Below are positions 11,822 through 23,709 of a DNA stretch of 64,000 nt, in pieces. This stretch comes from Litoditis marina (taxonomy: Eukaryota; Nematoda; Chromadorea; Rhabditida; Rhabditidae). The position numbers and the translations under genes are program-made. Position 1 is the first letter of the stretch. Each line of letters starts with the position of its first letter. A model generated the notes under the pieces. The model searched no databases and was not told where the DNA came from. It saw only the letters and a list, made by a program, of their open reading frames with translations. The DNA lies in assembly GCA_964036275.1 (NCBI GenBank), contig OZ038439.1:14188830-14252829 (forward strand), given 5' to 3'.

Positions 11822-14800
11822 ATGCTTTTGTGGCTTCTGCTTCTCGGCTCGTTGCCACTCGTGTTCAGCAAGGGATGTGAGCCGATTACGATACCCCTTT
11901 GTAAGGGAATCGGATACAACTACACCGCCTTTCCAAACAGTTATGGACACGAAAAACAGGAAGAGGCCGGACTGGAGGTTCACCAGTTCTATCCGCTGGT
12001 TGAGGTGAATAGCTTTTTTTATTATGAAGTTTCAAACCGCAACTTTTGGAAAACAACTGTAGAAAAACATAACTACCCGATTTTCAGTAGGTAACCTAGT
12101 TCTGATGCATACTGACTTGTCGTGGAGAACACTAAATGTTACAATCACAATCATGTCTAGATCATTTTGAAATCAGACGGTAGAAAAACTTACCCTCTCT
12201 TCATTTTCCCACCAAACTATGTTTTTTCCTTTACACAGCTTCACTTACACAGCTTTACTGAGCTCAGTTTCACATAGTAACTACACTGTGAAAACTTCAC
12301 ATTGTATTAAGATTAATAAACTTTTTTAGGTCGGCTGCTACCAGCACCTGAAATTCTTACTCTGTCATTTGTCGGTTAAAACATGTCATTTCTAGGTAAA
12401 ATCAGAACTATATAGGTCAAATCAGGTCAAATCAAATACTGAATATTTGCTTTTTAGGTCGGCTGCTACCAGCACCTGAAGTTCTTCCTCTGTACCCTCT
12501 ACACCCCTATCTGCCAGGAAAACTACGACAGACCCATTCTGCCCTGCATGGAACTCTGTCTGGAGGCCAAGAAGAGATGCAGCCCCATCATGCAGAGGTT
12601 TGTTTTGTTGTTGTTTGTTTGTTTGTTCCGTTGTTGTTTGTTGTTCTCCACAATCTTCACGCATCTTTCAAAACCTCTGAATCTGGCTTCAAGAAAAACA
12701 ACGAAAACTTTTCTCGAAGTTTTCGGTAACTTTGATGTTTGCCATATTTTTTGAAGACAAAAAGTACACACGCACTTTTACGAACGATTTTCGTTATAAA
12801 AGATAAACGAGAGGGAGAGAGAGAATTCGTTTTCATATTCACGCCTTTCAGATACGGTTTCCGTTGGCCCGAAACACTGTCCTGTGAAACGCTTCCCAAA
12901 ATGGCAGATCAGATGATTTCCGGAAACATCTGCGCTGCTCCTCCGGACACACCGAAACAGAGAAAGGTGGGGATTGTGGACTAATCTGATCACATTTAGT
13001 TGAGCGAAATTGCAAGACAGTGCTTGCAAAAGGAAATTTGTGAAGTTCAAACTATATTTTCATGTAGAGTGACACTGAACTGCCTACTCTTCTTCTGGAA
13101 CAGGAAAAAAATCCAATATGACAATTAACTGTTTGTGCGTTGGTAAAACCTAGAAATTCGTAAGGAGAACGTTGAATAGTAACAAAAAATATAAACTTGT
13201 ACAGAAAATGTTGAAAAAACAAAATGTTTCATTCCAGCCCGTCGTGCATACGATGGAGACCCGTCCCGTGGTTGATATTGGTCTGCCAGTGGTGTCACCC
13301 GACTGTCAATGTAGTTGCCAGGCACCCTTCCAGCAGGTGGCAAGTAGGAAGACAATGGTTGGTCAAATTCGCAAAGTATCGTATATTCAATCATACAAAA
13401 CCACGTATAACAGGGTGTAAATAATATGTTGTGGTAAACCGTCCAGCAGGTGACCAGCGGAAAGAGAATGGTAGGTAAGAAGCATAGAAAACTTTCCCAT
13501 ATAGATAACGTATTGCTATTCAGATGAACTTTTAACTGAAAGTTTACTAACTAACTATTTACTTATAGGACTTTATAACGCCGGTGAAATTTTGGGGTGG
13601 TTCAAAGTTTTATGTTATTACATCTAAATTCATTACACTCGATGTATTCACAAATCAAACCGGTCAGGAAAAAAGTTTTCTAGGTTGGCAACGTATCCCG
13701 CTGCTCGTACCCCTGCAAATCGCCCGTGCTCAGTGAACAAAATGAAACTTTCGTCTCGAGCTGGATGGGATTGTGGTGAGTTTTCTATCTAATTCAACAA
13801 GAAGTTCAAAAGTTTGATATTGATCCTATTCAAGTATTATATCAACTAAACCCATTCTTTGTTGAAATCCCTCTTTTAGAAAGAAAAGCACTAGAAATTA
13901 CCATACTTTCAATAAAACATTTCACCATTCAGGTCAGTCACGTGTTTCATTCTGTCTGCCTTCACGTTCCTCACGTTCCTGATCGAAACGGACCGATTCC
14001 AATACCCGGAGCGACCAATTTTCATGCTGGCCTTCTGCCAAATGATGGTTGCAATCGGTTTCATTATCCGAGTTTCAGTTGGACACGAACAGGTGAGAAT
14101 TTAGGATGGAACAAAATGCGATTTGAGAGAATTCGCTGGTTTTTAACTCTAACTTTAGTAATAACTGAGAAAAATTTCAAATAAAACTGATGAATTTCAC
14201 ATTTTTTGATGAAAAATCAGGCGGCGTAGCAAAGTCTTCTGAAAAGGTCAGCTCCGAGCTGAACTATCTGGACACTACCTGAACCAGGTTTAGGTCACCC
14301 CCACTATGCTTAAACACGGAAAGTTGGCAACTATGTGGCCAGACTGTGATCAGGTTCTCGATCAGGTTGAGCTTACCACTTTTATGACTTTTCTACGGTG
14401 CCAGGTATTCTGGTGAGGGTTGTGAGATTGGTGTTCGACGAAAACAGTGTTTTTCAAGTATTTTCACGAAATGTGAATTACATAATTCAGTCAAATGAGC
14501 AGTTTAAAACCGTATGTTTTGGAATGGAAAACAGAAGTTCGAGAAGATGAATAGTTTCACAATTTTTATATTATGAATAACTGATTCCAGGTGGCCTGTG
14601 ACTCTTTCAAGCTGAAAGGTTCCGATGACAGCAATGGAAGTGTCTGTTTTGTGGTAAGTTTTACAATTTATTTCGAGTATTTCGATTTTTCATCAAATTC
14701 AAGTTTTATCACAAATGATCGGCAAAACATCTAGTTTTTAGATAGTCATAGGTGGCTGTAACAAATTTGTGTGATTTAATGAAGTCATCTCTTGGAAAGG

Positions 14801-17142
14801 AAAGACTGTCATGTTCACACACCCAAATTCTGTTGAACAGTGAAGAACAAAAAAATATAGAATAAGTTTATGAAATATAGAATAAGTTCATTTACGGAAC
14901 ATATAATTTGCCAGGTCTTTCTTTTGACCTACTTCTTCGGCATGGCTGCCTCCGTGTGGTGGGTGGTCCTTTCTCTGACGTGGGTCCTCGCGGCTGCCTC
15001 AAAATGGTCCTCAGAAGCCATCGCGTCGTATTCCGTCTATTTCCACGTTCTCGGATGGCTGATACCAGCTGGGCAGACCGTTTTGGTCCTGGTGAGTTTT
15101 TAAACTTTCTCTTCCGTAAAATAGTTTCATAATTATAGTTTTACACATCCGAGGATGGTTCATACCACAGTATTTTTGCAGCAAAACGCTTAGTTTTCTC
15201 CAATTTCAGAAACTTAAAAGTCAAAGTGAAAACCATCCAGTGTATCAAAAGTCCAGTGTATCGAGAACACATATTTTCGCTTCTGATTAAAAACAAAAAT
15301 TCACTTATTTATTAAGTTCCATTCCAGATTTTCAACGCTATCGACGGTGATCCTATGAGTGGAATGTGCTATGTGGGTAACACTGATGTGACCGCTCTCA
15401 GGATGTTCGTACTTGGTGAGTTGGTGAATGAGAAGTAGATCCTCGGTAGATCGGGAATAAGATTTAAACTGGAACATAAAAAGTGAATAGGAGGTTTTGA
15501 ATGATTATTGAACAGTTTCAAAGCTTGTATAGCCTTTCAAGATGGAAACCTGTTGTTCTCTGTTGTTATACACTATGATCGACGTTTTGAGAATTGTGAT
15601 TTCTTCCTAGAATTTTGTTTGAATAATAAAAGGGGAATACAAATTAATGATAAACTCTATTCCAGCACCCCTCGTCGTCTATTTCTCTCTCGGAGTTCTC
15701 TTTCTTTTCATCGGATTCTTTAACTTGTGGCGTATCCGAAACGAGGTTAGTTATCGGATTCTGGGAATGAGACACTATGTTTTATTCTTCTTTTGATCTT
15801 TATGTATGTTATTTCGAGGGACTAGAAAGTTACGAAAACATCACATAATCATGTCGCAAATCCGAAACACATCACTTCGAAAATCAAAAACGAGTAATGA
15901 AAACGTTAATGCCATGAGAAATGTGTCATTCATGTTTTACTGTGTTATCTATATTTTCTAATAAACTAATTAAACATTCATTTTCAGGTCCAAAAACAAC
16001 ACCCCGGCCTGGACAACGCCTCCAAACTGACTCAACTGATGTCGAAAATCGGAATCTTCTCTGTGTTGTACACCGTGCCAGCCCTGTTTGTCATTCTCGT
16101 TCTGTTCTATGAACAACACCACCGAACCGTCTGGGAAGAGGCCACACTGTGCCCCTGCGCCTCCGAGACCTCGCAATATGGTGAGATTCAAGTTTTTACT
16201 GATATTTTTCGTACAAAAAGCGTTGTTTTATTAAACCTTGAGATTAAACTTGAACAATAGTTTACAAAAAGCAGGAAAAGTAGTAATCATTTCGAGAAAG
16301 TAGAAAAAAGTCAGGGAGGAGGCCGCCCTCTGCCCCTGCGCCGCCGAGACCTCGCAATACGGTGAGAAAGAGTAGATAATTGTGTTTTAAAATGTTTCTT
16401 CCAGTTAGAACGAAAAAAAACAACGTTGAAACTAAATGGTTTCAACAAAAGTCGATACTATAGCGCTTACTGAACCTTTTCGAAGTACCTACACATCTTA
16501 TCAAACCTCCTCCAAATGTTTGGAGCTCCAAATTTTCATTGATCGATTTTATCGATTTTATTGAAGGCGACGTCTCCCTCCTCCTTTCCCTCGTCAAATC
16601 GGCGTGCATGTGTGTGGTTGGATGGACCACCGGAGTATGGATTTGCAGTGGAAAAACGCTCTCCTCCTGGGGAAACATGATCTGCTGTTTAGGTAGGTCA
16701 AACGTTGTGGTGGTATTTTGGAAGTTTTAAATTGATGATTGAATAGGAAAATGTGTTCTCTGGACAGTGAATGCTGGTTTGAGTCTGATAACCGGTTGCT
16801 AATATACATCCAATACCACTGGTTAAATTACAACTAGATGCAAAACAATCACGAAACCACATTGGATTCTGGAGAGAAACGTAGTTGAATAGGTTTTTCA
16901 CTAATTTATGGAGGTCTACATGGTTTCATTCATAACTTCAATTCATTCTCTGCTTACTCTTTCTTTTTGTTTCTCATTTTGCTAAATATTATTGTTCTTC
17001 AGGCCGTCCGGTTACTTCTACGAAATACCAACCGGCCGATATGTTGTACGCGAAGAGCGACATCTCATCGGGTCAGGCCCACTTCTACAACACTGCCCTC
17101 AGGCAAAATCACCTTTACGGCGGAATTCCGGACAAGTTGTAG
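11822..17142 (+). CDS. Frizzled family Wnt receptor
   Basis: Seven-helix plasma-membrane receptor for Wnt ligands, signalling through Dishevelled. There are 13 exons: 11822-12004, 12458-12597, 12852-12966, 13238-13357, 13684-13775, 13933-14092, 14591-14653, 14915-15091, 15328-15415, 15666-15745, 15988-16180, 16567-16692 and 17003-17142. The product is about 558 aa. Residues 1-16 are a signal peptide ([16 protein letters not shown]). Residues 19-140 are the cysteine-rich domain with all ten expected cysteines and the [11 protein letters not shown] block of the Fz1/2/7-5/8 type. Seven membrane segments follow (about 213-238, 248-268, 292-318, 331-350, 372-398, 424-446 and 473-495), including YPERPI after TM1. 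The Dishevelled-binding KTLSSW lies at about 500-505, after TM7. I chose the longer exon 4 (donor ATG|GTTGGT at 13357) because the family has a linker here; the alternative end at 13336 removes seven residues. Exon 12 uses an unusual AAG acceptor. The class resembles the nematode CFZ-2/MOM-5 receptors, but the ortholog is not resolved. Its introns carry copies of its own exon edges. Confidence 0.95.
12330..12367 (+). pseudogene. Decoy copy of Frizzled exon 2 start
   Basis: This repeats the polypyrimidine tract, the TAG acceptor and the first 38 or so bases of exon 2 (GTCGGCTGCTACCAGCACCT onward) 128 bases upstream of the real acceptor, with only a few changes. Read in the exon 2 frame it still gives VGCYQHLKF, then runs into a stop near 12392, so using this acceptor would truncate the receptor unless it is spliced again. 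Confidence 0.8.
13442..13476 (+). pseudogene. Diverged copy of Frizzled exon 4 end
   Basis: TCCAGCAGGTG...GG.AAGA.AATGGT.GGT repeats the last bases of exon 4 and its donor (13329-13363), 111 bases downstream. The copy stays in frame (QQVTSGKRM against QQVASRKTM) and is preceded by CCAG and followed by GTAGGTAAG. It could therefore act as an alternative micro-exon of about 24 bases. Confidence 0.6.
16314..16372 (+). pseudogene. Copy of Frizzled exon 11 end plus donor
   Basis: About 54 bases covering the end of exon 11 and its GTGAGA donor (16132-16186) recur here with 6 differences. The translation changes only T to A and S to A in [15 protein letters not shown]. The copy lies in the following intron and is preceded by AAAAGTCAG, a weak possible acceptor. 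Confidence 0.85.
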
Positions 17143-18244
17143 ACTTTATCACGGATTTTTTCAGTTTCTCAAATATTAGTAGTTAAAGCAGGACGATTAT
17201 GTGGACCAATCCCGTGACAACGGTCCTTTAAACTGCGATTGAAAAGTGTATTGCAGTTTAAAGGACTGAAGCGTTGGGATTTGACCACATATTCGTCCTT
17301 CTTTAAGGGAGAAGCTGGTTGATAATTCTATAAACTGAATTGGAAATTCTATTTTCTCAGTTCCTGACCAACTTTTCTCTTTTTTTGTAGTACTATTTTG
17401 TAACGTTTAGTGGTTACAAAGTCATATATACTTAGTTGCAAAAACTCTTCAAACCGGTCCAAGTAGGAACTCCATTCAAACCATACATATTGATTTTCCT
17501 CATCCCAAATTCAAATTCAACGATCTGACCCACAACGTGTAATACACCATGCATAATTACCATCACAATTTGTCTGCACTCTCTCATTTTACGCTGTCTC
17601 TTTGAGCACTCTGACCAACGAACAATACGTTACCAAAGTATGCTGTCGTTTTATGTTACATTATCTATTTGGAGCTTATAACCGGAGTTTGTGATATTTT
17701 AGAGCTATTGTACATATTTATTCTACTCTTGATTGATCTCGTCCAATTATTGACATATTATATTTGCCAACGTTTGGTGTTTTCCGTTTTCGATCATTAG
17801 GTATGCCCTTTTCACAATAAGATTGTCGTTTATTTTAGTAGTAAAAACTAGTTCTTTTTGTGAAAATGTTTGTGAAACCAGTTATTTTCCGACAGTTTTG
17901 CCTGTTTTGAGCTTATGTGGAAGATTTTGAGTCGTTGGCAGGGTATGCATAATGATTCTTCACTCTACTTCATTTTTTATTCTCACCCACTGAACATAAA
18001 TTATGAAAAAAAGTTTGTTTTTTGGTGGCAATTTTATCCTGAAAAAAACGTGAAAATAACTAAGAAAGTCTACCAGATCCTTCATGATTTGGTGAACATT
18101 CTACATTCTGTAACTACCAACTAAACAAGCTTATCGACCGTCTTCGATATATGTCTATCAAATATCCATTTTCGTCAAGTTGCAAAAAAAATTAACACAA
18201 AAAACACGATTACGGAACGTTTCATTATTTAATATACATAGTTT
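17143..18244. other. Spacer between convergent genes
   Basis: The Frizzled gene (+) and the chemoreceptor gene (-) converge here. The spacer holds one hairpin element (17183-17306) and otherwise AT-rich sequence without exons. No clear AATAAA was fixed for either gene. Confidence 0.6.
17183..17306. mobile_element. TTAA-flanked hairpin MITE, copy 1
   Basis: An almost complete palindrome: TTAAAG.AGGACGATTATGTGG at the left and its reverse complement at the right, with TTTAAACTGC/GCAGTTTAAA near the centre. Copies lie at 38321-38441, 47133-47249 and 56044-56154. The flanking TTAA on both sides is the target typical of piggyBac-type insertion. There is no coding capacity. Confidence 0.85.
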
Positions 18245-21200
18245 CTAATATCGGTTCGGCTGCCAGGCCATATTTACGTTAGTAGCCGAACTGTGGAGAG
18301 CTTTGTTACGAAATAGCAGGCCCAGATTTTTCCGAACCACCTGTAAATATCATTATTTGGCGGTGGAAAAACATTGTTTACTACAACCTAATTCACGTTA
18401 TATAACTCTTGTTAAACATGTTAAACATTTCCTAGCTTGCTATACAGTTTATTTTATCTTTGTCCCCTTGTGTTTGTAGTTTGAACGCGGTGTTTCGATC
18501 AATAATCAAAAGTTATGGCGTTTTTCGAGATCAAAACTACAACGACAACCAAAATGTCATCCGCCATACTATAGTGAGTGCCGAACTTATAAGTTTCTGT
18601 CTATTGCCGGAATCGAACATCCGAGCAAAAGTTTCGTAGCGGGGCGCCAACCACTGCGCCATTAGAGCACATGACTGGAAAGCTTTCGAATCGAAGACAC
18701 GTGTGCGTACACAGCGGAAAGTGAGATATACAGTACCCTCCCGCCTTTCCATTGGCGACGACTATACCACTGTTTTGCTCACCTTCCACTGTACCAGAAT
18801 AGTAAGAGGTAGAAATACTGGATAATAATCAAATAGAAATGGTAACCAATCAGAAATAGACCCGAGATCCAGGTGAAATAAGGGTGCAATGCACGATAGA
18901 TAGAAGGGTAGGTGCACGGTGATGAACGAAATTAGGGCCTGCAAATGGTTTCTCTCTCAAAACAAACATAAAACAGAACAGATGTGATAGTTGTACCTTA
19001 TTCAAGATAGAATTTTACCAGATACTGTGAACAATGGTTTTCACTATGACAAAGAAAACAGACTGATAATTAGCGGAAAGCGAACATGCCCAGTTAGGTC
19101 ATGAACATCTCTATTACCACTATAATTTCAAATGTATAATGCTATAGTTTGTCATTCAATTGTGTGTAAATTTTGACTACTTAGACCACTAAAAAAATAT
19201 GATCAAAAGCGCCATCGCTATGACAGAAATCTCTTCTGTTTCGATTAGGTTAAAACCAGAATATCAGTACACCAACCTGAGCAGACAACGTTTTTATGGT
19301 CTTTTTCTGCAGAAATAATGTTCTTTTGCTGAACTTGTGAGTGTATAAAGTTCTCCAAACAGCAGCGAATGATAATATCACAATAATAATTGATACGAAC
19401 ATAACTAGTACAATATATATCGTGGCTGCGTACATTGATACATCACTCTAAACACATTTCGTTACAGAACTAGTTTTGGGTGTTTTCACGTTTTAAAAAA
19501 AATTGCCGGAGAATTTTTCCCGCGATCATCGTTATTCTTGCTATAACATATAGTCGCCATTTCCCCATAAAGACAGCAGCGGGTTCAATTGATTGAGCGA
19601 TGCGGGGCGAGCGGTCGTTGATCACTTGCCAGCAGTTTAGATAGTGAGTAGACCAATGATACGCAGACGAACTGGCTGCTCGCCAAACCCCGTCCCATAC
19701 AACTCAGACAATTCCCAGCCAATTGGCCAGCCACTTTTGTAGCGGAACCGAAGAGATAGTGTCCGGGTCAGAGAGACGCAGATGTCTGCGGCCTCATTGA
19801 CCTGCATGCTCTCTCGCTTTTGTAGCTGGTCAATCGCGGAAAATTGGCGCTAATCGCTCTGAGAAAATCGATGGTACGGTGTCCACAACGGTTTGACAAA
19901 TCCTATATATTAGGTTGAGGAACACCCTCGAATATTAGAGAATTACGATTTCCAAGAATATAACTTCTTTTGAGCTCATACCAAATGCTCAGAAATATTT
20001 CGATAGTTTTATGATTTGTTCACTATTCACTTCTACTCTAAACGGAACCTGAGCACGTATGCTAGAAGATCGCGGCACCTTCATCCCATCCTGCGTCTCC
20101 TCAAACATACGCTATTTCTCTGCTCTCACATCCCGCCGAGATGTAAGAGACGAGAATTAGTGAGGCAGAGCGAGAGACGCAGAATGGGATATAGGTGCCG
20201 GGATCTTCTAGCATACGTGCTCAGGCGCTGTAGCAATCCCTCGAAAACTGGTGAGATCTCGTGAGTGAAACCTCATGAGGTCTACTCACGAGGTTTATGA
20301 GGAACTGACGAGCTCCTCGTCAGCTCACCAGTTTTTCGATCAATACTCACTTTTTTGCACTGAAATTCAAAGTGAGAGCCAACTGTTTTCACCAAATGTT
20401 GCCTATCGAACAAAACTAAATATGTAAGGCCAAGATTTTCGAACATCTTACTTCTTACACATACTAGCACAAACACATGTTCATGAAAAATCTCTGTGAA
20501 GGCTACAGTTTAGGAGGAAACCCCGATTTGACGCATCCATTCACATTTTTCATGGAGACAACGTATTTAGTACTCATGGATAATTACAATTCAAATTTTC
20601 AATTTGAGCAGCTCACATGAAAAATTCATATTGAAACATTTCTGTATGAATAATTTGTATATAAACTTTCCATTTTGAATAATTTCAAAGAAATAATCAG
20701 TAACAAGAATGAGTTTTCGAAACTATAGTTGAACTTGGAACTATAAACAATTTCTAGACAAATTATTCATATATTGGCGAAGTATGAGAAAAAATTCAAC
20801 TGAAGGATTCGAACCTACGTCCTCAGTCTGGTAGTCCCACTCACTAGCCACTGCGCTAATTTGACACGTTTTCAAAAGAGAGAGGAGGCGTGATATACCG
20901 GTTCATGCGGCATTTACATTTTTGAGAAATGTCAACAAGTCTCAAAGTGAAAGAAACAAACTATGTTAGAAGGATAGTTTTAGCTAAGCTTTTGAAATAC
21001 ATTCACTACCATAAGAAACCGAGAACCGAAATTATCATAACTGACAAATGAAAATGAAGAAATTGAAGTCAACACTCTTTTATTCATTGAATACCCTTTT
21101 ATAGTGACACCAAACACTATCAAAATATTTCGAGCTTCCTTCTTCACACTCTTCAAACTTCAAAATGTTGTTCCAACCGTATTATCTTGCAGTCCCGAGC

Positions 21201-23709
21201 TGAAAGTATGTATGCATATGAGATTTACCTAACAGAATTTATATGAAAAACAAAGAGAAATGGAAAACAATTAGCTTTTGAGATTGAACTGAATGGAATA
21301 TAGAAAAGGATGTCAATAAGTCAACGGGAATGGGGAATGCACAATCCAATCTCGCACTTTTACAATTTAGTTTTTCTTGATAAACCTATTTCTTATTTGA
21401 GAAAAAGTATATTAAATGAAACAAAAAAGTAGTTTAGTAGTGCGGATTACCGAACACAACAATGAGAAATTTCGACATGAAAGGAAAAAAGGAAGCTGAT
21501 CCACATCACCAGCACCTCACCAACAAAACGTGGTCTCCGTTGATTTGATCGTGTGGCGCTTTTCGCCCCTCTGTCCTCTCTGAATAGCACACTCTCTCGC
21601 TGCTGCGCACCTCGCCAGCTTACTGGTCAGCGAGAGTGCGCGTAAAAAGTTGGTGAGCTACTTTGCAAGTAGCTGACCAGTTTTCAAATTCACAATGGTT
21701 AAGCATAGTAACCTCATGAGGTGAGCTCGTGAGCTAGCTGGTGAGTTAGCTCATGAGGGGACCTCACGAGGTATAAGGGGATTGCTACAGCGCCAGGTTT
21801 CCGGTGTATTTTAGATGGCTTGAATCAGTCCTGAACAACCGATTTCAATGTGCTTACCTTCAGGGAAGCGACCAGAAAGGAGTTATTTGCAATTGAAACA
21901 GTCCTGGTAATATCTGTATTCGGCAAACATTTGTAACCGAAGAAAAGTGAGGAAGACACGGCAAAAAATAGAGGAACCAGAATGAGCAACCAAGTCCAAC
22001 TTGACTTCCATTTGTCATTCAGTTTTAAACTGTAAATATATGTTTGTATATCAATATCTCTAAAAAAGTATCAGATTTCGAAAGTTAGATTTCAAATTAG
22101 ACATCGAACTCTGTAAGTGCTGATTTGATCCATTGTGTTACAGTGGCATCTTGAACATAGTTTAGGGGAAAATTTGAAGAAATGGTTTTTTCTTCAGTAA
22201 AACCCCTTCAGAAAAGTCATTAACTTGTTTTTCAGTTCAGAAACATTAGCCGGTGTTTATAAGCTTTTTTCGAAATTTTTGACGCATACTTTCCCCTTTC
22301 ACCACACTTCCTCATGTTCCAATTCCATCGGGAGCAAGCTCTCTGTTATAATGATAATAATGATATTTCAAAACTGTCATTTAATTATAGTCTGTTTACT
22401 GTCTGTAGGTTATGTACGCATTACTCAATTCCTACAATTACAGAAGGGATTTGAATTTGACTCAAACAGGAAGTATTTTTTGTAAATGAGTTTTGCCAAA
22501 GATCACAGCCTAAATTAGTCACTTTTCGTCACAAGAGTTTCATGTGGAGCGGAGTTTAATGTCTTTTACAGACTTGTGACTTGATTAGAGAATAGTATGT
22601 GGGGTCTTTATGATAAACACTGAATGTTTCGCCCAAGGGAGACCAGGAGATACTGAGATACTGTACATGTCTGAGCCGATGTATTTGTAGTTTGATCCCG
22701 TTATGTTCCTCAAACTACAACCCAGATATCGTCTCTGCTTATAATCAAAATCGAGTCAAAAAACCAACTCACTGTACAACCACGAAATATCGATATATGA
22801 ATTGAATTGTAGGGTTCACTGCTGTCAACATTATCATTACCACAAACGAGATGAGAAGATAGTTACCAAATTCGAATGACATTGAAATTCCAGCTTTCAC
22901 AAAAAAAACCGCGTCATTCTCGCCGACAACACGAATGGTCTGAAATTTTGTAGTTTGATCTCACAAACACCAAGAACGGAACTGAACTCATTTCAACCGT
23001 AGAACGCAATTGACTATTTTGACTGTATGTTTAAACAGGAACAAATAAAGTGTACTGAAGTCTGACATGATCCAAAATTGCACCATTTTCGAACTACCTA
23101 CGAGTGAATCTAAATGACCTATTTAGAGAAACTACTATACCTCGCGATCGGAGTTTTCCAGGACTCTTCATCTTTACTTAATTTTTTGCAGGAAAAATTG
23201 CTTCCTCTATGTTTTCATTTGATTTTTCACAATTGTCTGGATAATTGTTTTGCGAGCGTTTTCCGGTTATTGTCGAAACCTGGTTATCTTAAATGTTATT
23301 TATCAATAACATTTCTGAAAACTAATTACGAATGACGTGTGATTTAATCAAGTTCTTCAGATCGCAAGGCAAACATTTTTTGAGGTGTTCTATTGTCGAA
23401 CGTTTACACTAAAGGGAGCCAGAAAGACACGTTTCCACACAGGTGATTTTTGTTTCTATACATTTTAACTTTTCAGTTATTATAATCTAGAACATTTTCT
23501 TTTCTCAATCTTACCGGGTTGGCCAACACGTTGATGAGCGTGTACAAAAGCGAGATAACTCCAGTCGTTATCATTTGTAGTTTGTAGGCTCGAACCAGCA
23601 CGGGTGATGCGTATATTACAATAATCATGAGCAGATTGAGGAGAAGAGAGACAATTGCAGTTGCGATCATACTGTACTGTCCGTAGGCAAACTTCCCGGA
23701 ACGCGTCAT
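18245..23709 (-). CDS. Str-type nematode chemoreceptor GPCR
   Basis: Seven-helix receptor of the nematode Str-like superfamily, expected in ciliated sensory neurons. Exons in transcript order are 23515-23709, 22773-22939, 21858-22029, 19277-19447, 18783-18938 and 18245-18340, giving 318 aa, a normal size for the family. The start is the ATG of MTRSGKFAYGQYS. It lies 11 bases after a good TTTCAG (23721-23726), which fits a trans-splice acceptor. TM1 is rich in Leu/Ile and ends before VLVRAYKLQ; TM3 ends in the FIYRYFVVV motif typical of Str; a TM5 block precedes KRTLFLQKKTIKTLSAQ, the usual Str loop 3; TM6-TM7 (ITVHLPFYLSCIAPLF to LFDYYPVFLPLTILVQ) are followed by a 31-residue basic tail. The 2.4-kb third intron is packed with MITEs, and a tRNA-like element begins 15 bases from the last intron's donor. 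The exact subfamily is not certain. Confidence 0.88.
18568..18767 (-). mobile_element. tRNA-like MITE/SINE, copy 1
   Basis: One of a roughly 195-bp family. In its own orientation it starts TATAGTCGTCGCCAACGGAAA, has a TACTGTATATCTCACTTTC block, then a tRNA-like part with A box TAGCGCAGTGG (here with one change) and B box GGTTCGATTCC, and ends GGCACTCACTATA. Other copies are at 24410-24605, 43267-43463, 44170-44367, 47413-47609 and 58494-58682, with a variant at 43857-44052. It sits at the donor of the last chemoreceptor intron. Confidence 0.85.
19551..19909 (+). mobile_element. MITE family with GCGGGGCGAGC core, copy 1
   Basis: Begins TAGTCGCCATTTCCCCATAAA and ends GTTTGACAAATCCTATA, with internal GATGCGGGGCGAGCGGTCG. 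Shorter copies occur at 29411-29606 (reverse orientation) and 50701-50889. It is non-coding and lies in the long chemoreceptor intron. Confidence 0.8.
20051..20222. mobile_element. Palindromic MITE, copy 1
   Basis: GAGCACGTATGCTAGAAGATC at the left pairs with GATCTTCTAGCATACGTGCTC at the right, about 172 bp in all, and nearly the whole length is self-complementary. Copy 2 is at 54098-54268. Single arms appear near 11640 and 56725. Confidence 0.85.
20224..21794. mobile_element. 1.57-kb inverted-repeat element
   Basis: Bounded by GGCGCTGTAGCAATCCC and its reverse complement, a perfect 17-bp pair, with subterminal CTCGTGAG/ACCTCATGAGG words at both ends. No transposase frame is seen inside. A 168-bp relative with the same ends lies at 39391-39558, so the family has long and very short forms. 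Confidence 0.75.
20803..20872 (-). ncRNA. tRNA-like Pol III unit, probably a pseudo-tRNA
   Basis: On the minus strand it has a match to the A box (TAGCGCAGTGG) and to the B box (GGTTCGAATCC) about 45 bases apart, followed after AGTTGAA by a T6 run that could end Pol III transcription. The acceptor arms pair only partly and the D stem is poor, so a working tRNA is unlikely. It lies inside the 1.57-kb element. Confidence 0.45.
22660..22740. repeat. TTTGTAGTTTGATCCCGTT repeat
   Basis: A short inverted-repeat family built from TGTAGTTTGATC at one side and CAAACTACAA at the other. Related copies are at about 26805-26890, 29115-29285, 44650-44745, 46085-46345 and 56930-57010, mostly in introns. 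Length varies. Confidence 0.6.
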
